From NCBI RefSeq assembly GCF_000321225.1, contig NW_004452115.1, forward strand, positions 80,115-144,114: a DNA stretch of 64,000 nucleotides. The letters run 5' to 3'. Below are positions 22,014 to 31,890 of the stretch, piece after piece (position 1 is the stretch's first letter; every line of letters starts with the position of its first letter). Below the pieces are notes generated by a model. That model saw only the letters and a list, made by a program, of their open reading frames with translations. It ran no database searches and had not been told where the DNA came from. Position numbers and translations under genes: made by a program. The stretch comes from Odobenus rosmarus divergens (Eukaryota; Chordata; Mammalia; Carnivora; Odobenidae).

Positions 22014-22048
22014 ACAGTGATGCAAAGAGCCTGAGCTGTAAAAAGCCA
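22014..22048. repeat. 35-bp exact copy of 20,260-20,294 inserted in L1 ORF2
   Basis: It interrupts ORF2 between 'atatggaaacctg' and 'tatgacaagtatagtac', which otherwise read as continuous L1 text. There is no poly-A or flanking duplication, so it is not a retroelement. Confidence 0.9.
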
Positions 22049-22570
22049 TATGACAAGTATAGTACTGTAGACCTGTAGAGTAAAAAGAATTATCCCAATA
22101 AATGGAATGGATATAATTGTACATACTTACAGGAAAAAATTAAATTAATTCCCTACATCACACCATACACACATAGAAATTATTATAAGTGGATTTAAGC
22201 CATAAATATGAGAAGTTAAACTCTAAAACTTTTGAAGAAACCAAAGTCTTATTAAATAAGAAAAATAGAAATTCACATAGTTATCAACATTTAAACCAAA
22301 ATAGAGTTTCTTTTAAACAAAATACACTGCAAAGGAAGAAGATTAACAAGATATTTGGAACCAGGATATGCAATGATATAACTGGCAAGGAATTAGTACC
22401 AGAATATTCAAAGTATTAATATAAATCGACAAAAAAAGACAACCCAATTTTTAAAATACACCAAAGATAGGAGTGGAAGCAGCACAGATGACCAATAAAC
22501 TTAGAGAAATGTCATTAATAATCAGAGAAATGCAAAATAAAGCCACAGTGAGATAATATTTTACGCCCAG

Positions 22571-23960
22571 ATTGTCTAACATTCAGAAGCTTGGCATTTC
22601 TGAATATCTACTTCTGGCTCTGATGGAATAACTGGAAACAGACTTATTTTCTCACAGTAAACAACTAGAAAAATGACCAAAATAATTTTTAAAAATGTTT
22701 TCTATTTAGCGGCTATAAAACACTGATCCAACAGAGAGGACTGGAAGTTGCAAAAAAGAGTCCCAGAGAGGAGAGAGCTAAGCAGAGGGGATGCTCCTCC
22801 AGGGATGCAGAGAAAATCACACAGGGTTGCCCTTCATTGTATTCTCAATAAGAAGCCACTGATGTGTAGGATGAATTTCTAGGAGTAGAGGCAAAGGACA
22901 ACTGGAAAAGTGTAAGCTGAGAAATTCTCTGAGCTCACATACAGCTGTCTTTGAGTACCAAACAGCCAGAATAGAGAGGTGTCATGGAACACCAGGGTCA
23001 TTTATTGACATCCAAGAAGAGGCAAGTCTTAGAGAACAAAGTAAAGTCTAAGGAAAAGAATACCTTAGATCTATCTAACAAAGTTAAAAAAAAAATAAAC
23101 CTGAAAAAATAAATCTTCTCTAAAGTAACATTAGCCACTTGCAGAATAAATCCCAATATTCTAGACCCAGACCTTACGCCTTTCACCAAAATTAACTTAA
23201 AACATATCAAGACCTAAAGGTAAAATTCAAAACTATAAAACTCCCAGGAGAAATCCTAGATTGCCTTGGGTATGGATGGCTATGACTTTTTAAAAACCAC
23301 ACCAAAGGCATGATGCACGAAACCCACTTTTAATATACACACAGATATAGGTTGAGAGTAAAAGGGTAGAAAGGATACACCATGCAAACACCAAGCATAA
23401 GAAAGTTGGAGTGGCTATGTTAATAATAGAAAAAGACTTCAGAACAAGAAATACTAGTAGCAATAAAAAAAGGGTATCTCATGGTGATAAAGGGGTTAAT
23501 TATAAGAAAACTTAACTCCGAAATGTGTATGCATCGTATAAGAAAACTTCAAAATATATAAACGAAAACCGATAGAATTTCAAAACTGCTCTCTCAGTAA
23601 TTGATAAAACAGTAGATGGGAAATGAGTAAGGATATACAAGATTTGAAAAACATTTAAACCAATTTGACCTAATTTACATTTATAAAACACTCCAGCCAA
23701 CAGTATCACAACATACATTCTTTTCAAGTGTCCGTAGAAATTCAACAGGATGGAACATATACCAGATTACAGAACTCTCCTTTCAAAATAAATCAATGCA
23801 GGATTAAAATGAGACTATTTCTTTTCAAGGAATTGATTTAGCCATCAACAGCATAAGATTATCAGTAACATAATCCCCAACTATTTGGAAAGCAAACACT
23901 GCACTTCTAAAATAAACCATGGGCCAAAAAAGAAAAAAGTGAAGGAGAGATGAACACTAG
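22571..23960 (+). mobile_element. Old LINE-1 or HAL1-type segments
   Basis: 22,620-23,060 resembles the 5'/ORF1-side text of old L1/HAL1. 23,180-23,330 carries the ORF2 block 'accttacgcctttcaccaaaattaac', 'actataaaactcccaggag', 'accaaaggcatgatgcac'. 23,340-23,900 carries the endonuclease/RT-linker text ('ggtgataaaggggttaatt', 'aaaacactccagccaacag', 'acattcttttcaagtg'). The block order is not that of one L1, so several copies or rearrangement are likely. Confidence 0.65.
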
Positions 23961-23999
23961 GGACACAAAAAGAAACACAATGTGTTTTCTGCCCTTTCA

Positions 24000-24500
24000 G
24001 GTCTCATGATCTAGTGGGGCAAGTAAATGAAGCACTGAAATAGGTATGGAAACTACTCGAACAGAGTAGAAGTGCTATGCTGACACAGAGAAAGGAGGGA
24101 TGCACGTTCATTCTGTAAGTAATTGTAGGATGACTGGCATTTACCAGTGAAAGAGAAGAGTGTGTTGGGGAGGGGCACAAAATGGCATTTCATTTGCCGG
24201 GGCTAAAGGGACGATGTGAAGAAGGATGGTGGTAGGAGACGGGGTTGGAATTGTTGCGAATAGATTAAATAATGAATGGGAGAGCTTGGAATTTATCCTG
24301 AGGCTGCTGGCAAGAGGTGTTTAAGGGAAAACGAAGGGAGACGCACTTAGACTCATGTATTGGAGACATAATTCTGGCCATCTTCAGTATGGAAGGGGAT
24401 GTGGGGTTGGGTTGAGGATGAGAGGAGGAGATGGGCATGGATGCTGAATGACCCATTAGGAGTCTACTGAAATAATCCAGGGGTAGGATCATGAGGGTCT
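24000..24500 (-). mobile_element. L2 LINE ORF2 region, decayed
   Basis: 'atgatctagtggggcaag', 'atgaatgggagagcttgg', 'ttctggccatcttcag', 'ggagtctactgaaataatccaggggtaggatcatgagggt' match reverse L2. Confidence 0.7.
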
Positions 24501-24549
24501 GAATTAAAGGTCTAAGAATTTAAATGGTGAAGCATATTCTCTTTAAGAG

Positions 24550-24665
24550 CCTGAAGATATGAGTCTGAATGCACGCCCTCACAAAAACTCAACATTTACT
24601 CTTGAGCAAGTTCCTGCTCTGGCCCTAAGAACATCATCTATAAAATGAGAGCCACCTATGGTAAG
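24550..24665 (-). mobile_element. MIR fragment
   Basis: 'atatgagtctgaatgcacgcc', 'gagcaagttcctgctctggcc', 'catcatctataaaatgagagcc' follow the reverse MIR order; diverged. Confidence 0.5.
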
Positions 24666-24684
24666 AACTGTGAGGGACAACCGT

Positions 24685-25070
24685 GTTCGCATCCTCTTAG
24701 AACCTCTGTAACCAGCTCTGAATACCTGTTCCCTCTGCCTGGAAAGCTCTTCACCTGCATCTTCATCCTGCTGACTCCTTCCCCGTCTTTCAGATCTGGA
24801 AAAATTTCACCTCTTGTGGGGTGGAGGCTTTCTCTGACCTCCCAATCCAAACAGCTTCCACTGGTCACTGTTTAGCACATCGCTTTATTGTCTCACTAGC
24901 TTTTATTGGTGCCCCAAATTCTCGTATCTACTTGCTGTGTCTCATCTGTCTATACCCCACTAGAATGAAAGTTCTGTGAAAAAAGAGAAATGACCTGTCT
25001 TATGTCCCACTGTACCTCCAGCATCTAGAACCATGCACGTAAAGGACCCTGATTAAATGTCTGTCAAGTG
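24685..25070 (+). mobile_element. L2 3' UTR
   Basis: Good plus-strand L2 end: 'ctgttccctctgcctggaaagctcttcacc', 'ggctttctctgacctcccaatcc', 'tagcacatcgctttattg', 'actagaatgaaagttctgtg', 'ctgtacctccagcatctagaacc'. The 70- and 76-codon frames over it are shadows. Confidence 0.92.
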
Positions 25071-25084
25071 TTGAGTCTCATAAA

Positions 25085-25200
25085 ACCCACTTATTTTTAT
25101 GAGTATCATGAGAATTGCCTAAGATCACACAGCTAATAAATAGTAGAGAGAAATGAAAATCCTTGTCTTCTGATTTCCTGGTTCAGTGATCTTTCCATGC
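25085..25200 (+). mobile_element. MIR 3' part
   Basis: 'gcctaagatcacacagctaataaatagtagag' is the MIR 3' block. Confidence 0.75.
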
Positions 25201-25764
25201 ATGACATCTGGTCTCTTACCTCATAGGATCATTTGGGGGATCAAATGAGAGGATAAGATGAAGAGCTGTAAGTTTTCTGAGAAGACAAAGCTCATGATTT
25301 AGAAGTTGCCCAGAAAGGAAACAATGACTCAGCGCCTCTAGAGGCTGAGAGCAATTCACAAAATTCACTGTATGGGCAGCACGGAACCTAGGAAGCTTGG
25401 AAAAGGTCATTCTTTATTTCTGCTCAGATGGAAAAGCCAGCATCAGGTGCTGTTGAGAATGAGATTCAATAGGGACATATGATATGGGAGGGAGGTGGGT
25501 GGGGCAAAGGAAATAGATAAAGGTCTGTCTCATTAAAATGTTACAGAAGTCCCGAGGTGGCAGGATGCCCAACTGCTCACATCTAATGTGTTCCTTCCTC
25601 TTGTGGCTTTCTGAGTGAAAGGTTACATCCTCCTGGGTTTCTTCCACTTTACAGGGCTGAGGAGGGAAAGAAAAATCTGACTGAGAGAGAGAAGACATCC
25701 ACCAGGCAATGAATGACTAAGAATCTAAATTTGAGGTAATGGAATATACTAATCCATGCATCTC
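25201..25764. other. No recognised gene or repeat
   Basis: Frames of 64 and 94 codons on the minus strand (25,216-25,410; 25,414-25,698) show no domain. Confidence 0.45.
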
Positions 25765-25935
25765 TTGCTCACTCGTCCAGCAACTGTTGAATAATAAAGA
25801 AATTAGCTAATATCGCCAGACGCTATGTGAGGCATGGTGATAAAGAGGTGAATAGGGTAGATGGGGGCTTCACCTAAGGGACCCTGAAGGTAAGTGGAGA
25901 AAACAGATAGTAAACAAATGTTAGTGTCATGAAGT
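25765..25935 (-). mobile_element. L2 3'-end fragment
   Basis: 'ctcactcgtccagcaactgttgaataa', 'gacgctatgtgaggcatgg', 'gataaagaggtgaatagggtag', 'aacagatagtaaacaaatg' fit reverse L2. Confidence 0.6.
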
Positions 25936-26024
25936 CCCATCTTCTTGAGGTGACCGTGGGGAAGTCCCCCCTTCTCAGTGACACTCAGGACTACCTAGTA
26001 GAAGACAACTAAGAAAAAAGGTTT

Positions 26025-26235
26025 TTCATGAGAGGCTCTGGACTCCCGGGAAACAAACTGAGGGTTGCAGAAGGGAAGGGGGTGGAGGGACGGGGTAACA
26101 GGGTGATGGGTATTAAGGAGGGTACATGATGTAATGAGCACTGGGTGTTATATGCAACTGATGAATCACTGAACACTACATCAAACACTAATGATGTACT
26201 TACTGTATGTTGGCTAATTGAACATAATTTAAAAA
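26025..26235 (+). mobile_element. LINE-1 3' UTR, 5'-truncated
   Basis: 'gaaacaaactgagggtt', 'gggtgatgggtattaagg', 'gagcactgggtgttatatgc', 'gaatcactgaacactacatc' and an A tail. The TSD is 'aagaaaaaaggttt' (26,011-26,024) against 'aaagaaaaaggttt' (26,236-26,249). Confidence 0.95.
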
Positions 26236-26392
26236 AAAGAAAAAGGTTTCTTTTTCTTTTGTCATCTTTATATCAAAGTAGAAATATAGCCATAAAGCAA
26301 TTTGATTTTAGTACAAAAGTTTAAATTTGGAACCAGTCTTCAGTCTGAACTGGCCTTAGTTTTTACATATATGCTTTTTTAAACATTTATGC

Positions 26393-27522
26393 ATTTTATT
26401 TTATTTTATTTTATTATGTTATGTTATGTTAGTCACCATACAATACATCATTACTTTTTGATGTGGTGATCCAGGATTCATTGTTTGCGTATAACACCCG
26501 GTGCTGCATGCAGTACGTGCCCTCCTTAATACCCATCACCAGGCTAACCCATCCTCCCTCCCCCCGCCCCTCTAGAACCCTCAGTTTGTTTCTCAGAGTC
26601 CATTGCCTCTCATGGTTCATCTCTCATTCCAATTTTCGCCCCTTCATTTTTCCCTTCTTTCTCCTAATGTCCTCCATTCTATTCCTTATGTTCCACAAAT
26701 AAGTGAAACCATATGATAATTGACTTTCTCTGCTTGATTTATTTCACTTAGCATAATCTCCTCCAGTCCCATCCATGTTGATGTAAAAGCTGGGTATCCA
26801 TCCTTTCTGATGGCTGAGTAATATTTCATTGTATATATGGACCACATCTTCTTTATCCATTCATCTGTTGAAGGGCATCTCGACTCTTCCCACAGTTGGG
26901 CTATTGCGGACATTGCTGCTATGAACGTTGGGGTGCATATGGCCCTTCTTTTCACTACATCTGTGTCTTTGGGGTAAATACCCAGGAGTGCAATTGCTGG
27001 GTCATAGAGTAGCTCTATTTTTAATTTTTTGAGGAACCTCCACACTGTTTTCCAAAGTGGCTGTACCAACTTGCATTCCCACCAACAGTGGAAGAGGGTT
27101 CCCCTTTCTCCACAACCTCTCCAACATTTGTTGTTTCTTGCCCTGTCCATTTTTGCCATTCTAACTGGTGTAAGGTGGTATCTCAATGTGGTTTTGATTT
27201 GAATTTCCCTGATGGCTAATGATGATGAACATTTTTTCACGTGTCTGTTAGCCATTTGTATGTCTTTTTCAGAGAAGTGTCTTTTCATATCTTCTGCCCA
27301 CTTTTTGACTTGATTATTTGTTTTTTGGGTGTTGAGTTTGAGAAGTTCTTTATAGATCTTGGATACCAGCCCTTTATCTGTAGTGTCATTTGCAAATATC
27401 TTCTCCCATTCCGTGGGCTGCCTCTTTGTTTTGTTGACTGTTTCCTTTGCTGTGCAGAAGCTTTTTATCTTGATGAAGTCCCAGAAGTTCACTTTTGCTT
27501 TTGTTTCACTAGCCTTTGGAGA
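26393..27522 (-). mobile_element. 5'-truncated LINE-1, ORF2 C-terminus and 3' UTR
   Basis: Reverse carnivore L1: poly-T tail evolved to (attt t)n and (atgtt)n at 26,393-26,431, 3' UTR to about 26,685, then ORF2. L1 text ends abruptly at 'cctttggaga' (27,522), where a 30-bp inverted repeat starts. It is among the least decayed L1 copies here. Confidence 0.97.
26686..27522 (-). pseudogene. L1 ORF2p C-terminal remnant, open for about 270 codons
   Basis: Full ORF2 encodes an endonuclease and reverse transcriptase of about 1,270 residues used for target-primed reverse transcription. This piece keeps only the C-terminal part, including a Cys/His motif C-x3-C-x7-H-x4-C (within '[18 protein letters not shown]') and the L1-typical '[15 protein letters not shown]' and '[10 protein letters not shown]' blocks. 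It stays open from the 5' truncation to a stop at 26,686 with no frameshift. It lacks the catalytic domains and a promoter, and the first internal Met is at 27,492. Confidence 0.93.
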
Positions 27523-27590
27523 CAGTCTTCAAAAATTTTAAAAATAAATGTGCATTTTTTCACATTTATTTTTAGAATTTTTGAAGACTG
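27523..27590. repeat. 30-bp inverted repeat at L1 5' junction
   Basis: Left arm 27,523-27,552 starts 'cagtcttcaaaaatttt'. Right arm 27,561-27,590 ends 'agaatttttgaagactg'. Arms are complementary with one mismatch and an 8-nt loop 'catttttt'. The left arm starts at the last base of L1 homology, and the right arm abuts the older L1M 3' end. Confidence 0.95.
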
Positions 27591-27841
27591 TTTTTCAGCT
27601 TTATTGAGGTATAACTGATAAATAAAATTGTAAGATATTTAAAGTGTACATTTGATGTATGTCTACATGATCAAAGGATTCCTCCCATCTAGTTAATAAC
27701 CATATCCACCACCTCATGTATTTATTAGTTTTTTAAGTAAGAACGTTTAAGTTCTCTCTCAGCAAATTTCAGTTATATAATACAGTGTTAGCAACTGTAG
27801 TTACCATGTTATACATTAGATCGTCAGAATTCATTCATCTT

Positions 27842-28037
27842 GGGCACCTGGGTGGCTCAGTTGGTTAAGCGACTGCGTTCAGCTCAGGTCATGATCCTGG
27901 AGTCCCAGGATCGAGTCCCACATCGGGCTCCCTCCTCAGCAGGGAGTCTGCTTCTCCCTCTGACCCTCTTCCCTCTCGTGCTCTCTATCTCTCATTCTCT
28001 CTCTCTCAAATAAATAAATAAAATCTTGGAAAAAAAA
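27842..28037 (+). mobile_element. can-SINE inside L1M
   Basis: Plus copy: 'gggcacctgggtggctcag', 'aggtcatgatcctggagtcc', 'tcccacatcgggctccctcc', 'tctgaccctcttccctctcg', '(aaat)n aaatctt', A tail. It has a perfect 16-bp TSD 'agaattcattcatctt' (27,826-27,841 and 28,038-28,053). Confidence 0.98.
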
Positions 28038-28167
28038 AGAATTCATTCATCTTATAGCTGAAAGTGTGTACTGTTTTACCAACCACTTCCTGTTTCCTCC
28101 ACCCCCCACCCCCAACCCCTGGCAACCACTTTTCCACTCTCGGTTTTTATGAGTTTGACCTTTTTTT

Positions 28168-28351
28168 TTTTTTTTTTTAAGATTTTTATTTATTTATTTG
28201 ACAGAGAGACACACACAAGCAGGGGGAGTGGGAGAGGGAGAAGCAGGCTTCCCGCTGAGCAGGGAGCCCGATGTGGGACTCGATCCCAGAACCCTGGGAT
28301 CATGACCTGAGCCGAAGGCAGATGCTTAACGACTGAGCCACCCAGGCACCC
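28168..28351 (-). mobile_element. can-SINE inside L1M
   Basis: Reverse copy with long T run, 'agaagcaggcttcccgctgag', 'gggatcatgacctgagccg', 'gccacccaggcaccc'. The TSD is 'gagtttgaccttttttt' (28,151-28,167 and 28,352-28,368). It lies 130 bp from the opposite-strand SINE at 27,842. Confidence 0.98.
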
Positions 28352-28504
28352 GAGTTTGACCTTTTTTTAATAAAGGTTCCATATAAACGATACCATGCAG
28401 TATTTGTCTTTCTCTGCTGGCTTATTTCACTTAGTATACTGCCCTCAAGGTCCATCCATGTTGTTGCAAATGGCAGGATTCCTTTTTCAAGGCTGAATAA
28501 TATT

Positions 28505-28560
28505 CCATTATATATATAAATATAAATACACGTATGTATGTATGTATACATGCACACACT
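28505..28560. repeat. (TA)n / (TGTA)n simple repeat
   Basis: 'tatatatataaatataaatac' followed by 'gtatgtatgtatgtatac' grew from the AT-rich 'ccattatatata' block of the L1M copy. Confidence 0.85.
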
Positions 28561-28880
28561 TATACGTAAATACTTGGCAGGATTCTTCACATTCTAAAGG
28601 CATCACATTTCACAACTGGGAAAAATGCTCTGGCTACACAGCATGTGACAGGAAAGGCAGCCTGACCGTGGGATACCCAGAGACCATGTGTCTAGAACTG
28701 CCCCTTTGTCATTGGATGCCAACCACCCTGGGAAAGGTTTGCTCTCAGGTGAGGTACTGCTGTGCAGCTGAGATGAGCCCTCCAGGGGCTGACAGCACCC
28801 CCTGCAGCCGGGCAACAAATTATTTCTTGAAGGGGGATCTGGGCAGCACCCTCCATGCTCATCACAAGGAGGATGGTATA
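28561..28880. other. No recognised element
   Basis: Overlapping frames of 136 (plus), 71 and 68 (minus) codons show no domain that I recognise. Confidence 0.4.
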
Positions 28881-28884
28881 ATGA

Positions 28885-29080
28885 TTGAGATACACCACAC
28901 AGTTAGACTTAATGTTGGAATCTGGCTCATTTCCTTTACTTCAACTCTGTAAGGCTCAGCTTTACCCCCTATAACCTGAGGATAATAGTCCTTTGGTTAT
29001 GAAACTACTGTTACATAGAAGTGAGGTAATATAGGCTAAGAACCCCGCACAGGGCTCAAAAGTGCCACCCATCGTTGTTG
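28885..29080 (-). mobile_element. MIR SINE
   Basis: Reverse MIR: 'cagttagacttaatgttggaatctggctc', 'aactctgtaaggctcagctttacc', 'ctgaggataatagtcc', 'agtgaggtaatataggctaag', 'cccgcacagggctcaa'. Confidence 0.75.
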
Positions 29081-30234
29081 GCGCTATTTGGAAGCTGAGA
29101 CCGAGCAGTTCAAATAATGCGTGTGTCAGGTATAATCATGCTTGATTATGCTCAGATTATTTCTCCCTTTTTTCCCCCTTCTAATTTTTTTTTTTTCTGA
29201 ATAATGTTTCAAAGTCTCCATGTGGCTTCCTTTTTGATGAACAGTTGGCGATGAGGAGAAAGGTAAGATCGTTAGAGGATTAGGACATGAAAATTCTTTG
29301 TTGTGTTTGCTTACTGCTCAGTAGCCCCAGCAACTCCTGCCCCAGGCTGGCTCCGTAACCACCACAGTTCAGCGAGATTTATGCTGCCCAGGCTGCGGAC
29401 CTGCGTTACAATGGATTCCCCAGGCTTCTAGCTATCCCTCCTTTCTTTGGAGACACCCAAATATTCTGATCAAACGTTTCCACTTGCTGGAGAAGTGGAG
29501 CATGATTTGACCAAATCTAATTTTTTGTGTGGATATGGGTGTGTTTTCATTTCCCCTTCCATAAAAAAAAAAAAAAAAGGAAGGGGGAGCAGCATATGTT
29601 ATTCCTTTGCTGCCATCTGAAACAGCCAAGTTGAGAGCCAATTTATTCAGCCTAATTCATTCCAGATTTCTCAAGGAATAAACAGTGTTCCTGAGAGTTC
29701 TCAGATGTACGGCCAATAGAGATCTAGTTGCCCAGGAGCTCTAATGTCAAACATTCAGGTACCTTTCAGTTAGGGCACAAGGCAGCAGGGATGGAAGGTG
29801 GATTCAGACACTCTCTGTGTGCCCCCTGAGACCCCAGAGCTGTGTGAGGTGACAACTGCTTTACATACCCTTAGCATAGACCAAGAGAGCTCATTAGGGT
29901 CCCTGTAAGCAATATCATGTTTCATTGCTCAAAACCGAATTCAAATCTGCAGAGAGAAGGAATTGCTCAGAGAGAGAAAAACAAAAGGAATTGTATTCGT
30001 ATTTTTTCTCCATGAGTCCTACATATCTTTCAAGAGCCCCCCCGCCAAAGCCCTACTTTTTCTACAAAAATCTTCCTAGACGATGCCAGCCTATACTGAT
30101 AAAGGATTCCTATTGGAATTCCTATTTGGAGCTATTCCAAATCCCGTTTCTCAGAGGACGAAATAGAGACTCTGCTGCTCGCTAAATACCCTGCTTACTG
30201 AGAACTGGCAACTCTTAATGTGTACAGAAGAAAG
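29081..30234. other. No recognised gene or repeat
   Basis: Includes an A-run near 29,564-29,579. I saw no exon, SINE or LINE signature. Confidence 0.45.
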
Positions 30235-30385
30235 ATTACATCCTTTGGAGGCAGGTGGTTCTAGGTTCGAATTTTCCTCCACTTTTACTTGCTCTGTGAA
30301 TTTGGGCAAGTTAGGTCTCAGAACCGGGTTCTTCATTTGAAAAATGAAGATGATAATTTCTGGGTTGCAGATAACATATATGAAC
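30235..30385 (-). mobile_element. MIR SINE
   Basis: 'ggaggcaggtggttctaggttcgaatttt', 'acttgctctgtgaatttgggcaag', 'ttcttcatttgaaaaatgaagatgataat' are reverse MIR. Confidence 0.9.
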
Positions 30386-31015
30386 AAAACAATAGGACTA
30401 CCATCATTTTAGCTTTTGTTGCTCAGTCGATAGGCACTTGGTCTTCTCCGAGACATCGAACATTCCATGAGGAGTACTGAGGTTGTGGTGAGGGAGGCCA
30501 GTCTGTGTGCTGTTTGTTGTACTCAGGTCTATTCTTCACCCTTTCCCTGCTTTGCTTTGTGTCCCTGGGGATGACCCCGCATTTCCCAGGCTCCTGGTTA
30601 GAAAGTTCTGGCTGGGTTGGGCCCTGGGAGTTACAAGTCAGAGACAAGAGGCAAAGGAGAGGAAAAAAAAAAAAAATCCAGGTGAACCGTGTCTCTGGCC
30701 CTGGCCGTGTCTGCTCTCTGGCCCCGAGACAAGCCTGTCTGGTTCCATCTCTGCCCAGGTGACCCTGACCATGGGGCTCTGGAAACATCCCTCCCTCCAG
30801 CCGACAGCATTTTCCTGCTACTGCTGATCTCTTGGCTTCTCACCTCTTCTTTAACCAGTGCAACCAGTTTCTTCTGTGCTCATATTGAAAGCTTCCTGGT
30901 TGAACCCTGACTCCTATATTGAGTATGAAGAAGGTACTGAGTCCATAATTACTGCACATTGTTTAAAAAAACATTAAAGAGTCCTGGTAAATATAGAATA
31001 TTGGAAATCAACAAA
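30386..31015. other. No recognised gene; overlapping chance frames
   Basis: 30,423-30,910 contains frames of 70-121 codons on both strands. An A-run (30,662-30,677) supplies Lys or Phe runs in them. No splice, signal-peptide or domain logic supports any of them. Confidence 0.5.
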
Positions 31016-31019
31016 TCCT

Positions 31020-31130
31020 AGATATATGCAAAGTCCCAGCACAGTCATTTCATAGATAAGGACATGGAAGCCCCAGAAGGGGAAATGACTTCACCAAGGT
31101 AACACAACCAGAAAAATAATGCAACATGCA
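31020..31130 (+). mobile_element. MIR fragment
   Basis: 'catttcatagataaggacatggaagccccagaaggggaaatgacttcaccaaggtaacac' is the MIR centre in plus orientation. Confidence 0.7.
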
Positions 31131-31149
31131 TGCTCATGTGAAAGGCATT

Positions 31150-31590
31150 TATCCTAAGTCTGTAATGAAGATTTCTAGATGTACATTACTTGAGGACAGG
31201 GATTCCTCTTTGTACAGTTGACCCTTGAACAATGTGGCGGCTTGGGGTACTGATCCCCTGCACAGTCAAAAATCCAAAGATAACTTTTAACTCCTGCCAA
31301 ATTTAACTATTAATAGATTACTGTAGAGTGGAAGCCTTACCAATATCAGCTGAGTAACACCTATTTTGTAGGCTACATATATAATATACTGTACTCTTAA
31401 AGTAGAGAAAAAATGTTATTAGGAAAATCATAAGAGAAAATACATTAACAGTACTGTGTTGTGTTTATTGAAAAAAAATCCACATGTAAGTGGACCCATG
31501 CAGTTCACACCCGTGTTTTTCAAGGATCAACTGTATATTGATAGTTCCTAGCACGTAGCCTGATAGGGAGTGGATGCTGTAAACATCTCC
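31150..31590 (+). mobile_element. L2 3' end split by a Tigger-like element
   Basis: 'acattacttgaggacagggattcctctttg' before and 'agttcctagcacgtagcctgatagggagtggatgctg' after the DNA transposon read as one L2 3' end. Confidence 0.8.
31215..31533. mobile_element. Tigger-like (pogo/Tc1-mariner) nonautonomous element
   Basis: Terminal inverted repeats: 'cagttgacccttgaacaa' on the left, and the right end reads 'cagttgatccttgaaaaa' in reverse. It is flanked by TA on both sides (31,213-31,214 and 31,534-31,535), the target duplication of this superfamily. It is 319 bp and non-coding. Confidence 0.93.
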
Positions 31591-31699
31591 CAGTCAGATG
31601 CAAACTTCCTGAAGTAGGAGACACAGAGAAGCTTTAAAGACCCTAATATGTATCCTGGTACCCAACTTATGTTCAAAATGTTGGCATTCATAGTTGACA

Positions 31700-31890
31700 T
31701 AGGAGTTTTCTGCCAGTACTCTGGAAGACAATGGTTACGTGGTTTACAAAATAATTTCTCACACAAGCCATAGAACAACTTTGTGGGGTAGTAGGCAAAA
31801 TCATTATTTACCAGGCTTGTTTTACAGTTGAGGTGGTTAAAGTGGCTGGCCCCAAGGAAGGTCATGAGCTGAACTCAAATCTTCAGATTG
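31700..31890 (+). mobile_element. MIR SINE
   Basis: 'cacaagccatagaacaactttgtggggtag', 'atcattatttaccaggcttgttttacagttgaggtgg', 'ggaaggtcatgagctgaactcaaatctt' follow the MIR order. Confidence 0.7.

Larger units (their letters stand above)
20740..22570 (+). mobile_element. Old LINE-1 ORF2, heavily decayed
   Basis: L1 ORF2 landmarks in order: 'caagaaaaaatagaaatct', 'gaatttaccaagcatc', 'agagatgactgtccttatttg', 'ttgcagataaaagatac'-like text, 'tagttggatagatcc', 'gtggaattagcacaaatc', 'atatggaaacctga', 'cttttgaagaaacc'. It is very AT-rich with many stops, and carries the 35-bp insertion at 22,014. Confidence 0.8.
27591..28520 (-). mobile_element. Old LINE-1 (L1M) 3' UTR and ORF2 end, split by two can-SINEs
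   Basis: Reverse L1M: 'cagctttattgaggtataactgataaat', 'gtgtacatttgatgtatg', 'ccatatccaccacctcatg', 'ccctggcaaccacttttcc', 'ggcttatttcacttagtata', 'ggctgaataatattccatta'. The pieces rejoin when the SINEs at 27,842 and 28,168 are removed. Confidence 0.9.

Noticed and set aside
30423..30910. Cluster of five frames of 70-121 codons
   Set aside because: They are mutually overlapping on both strands, with homopolymer-driven residue runs and no exon signals.
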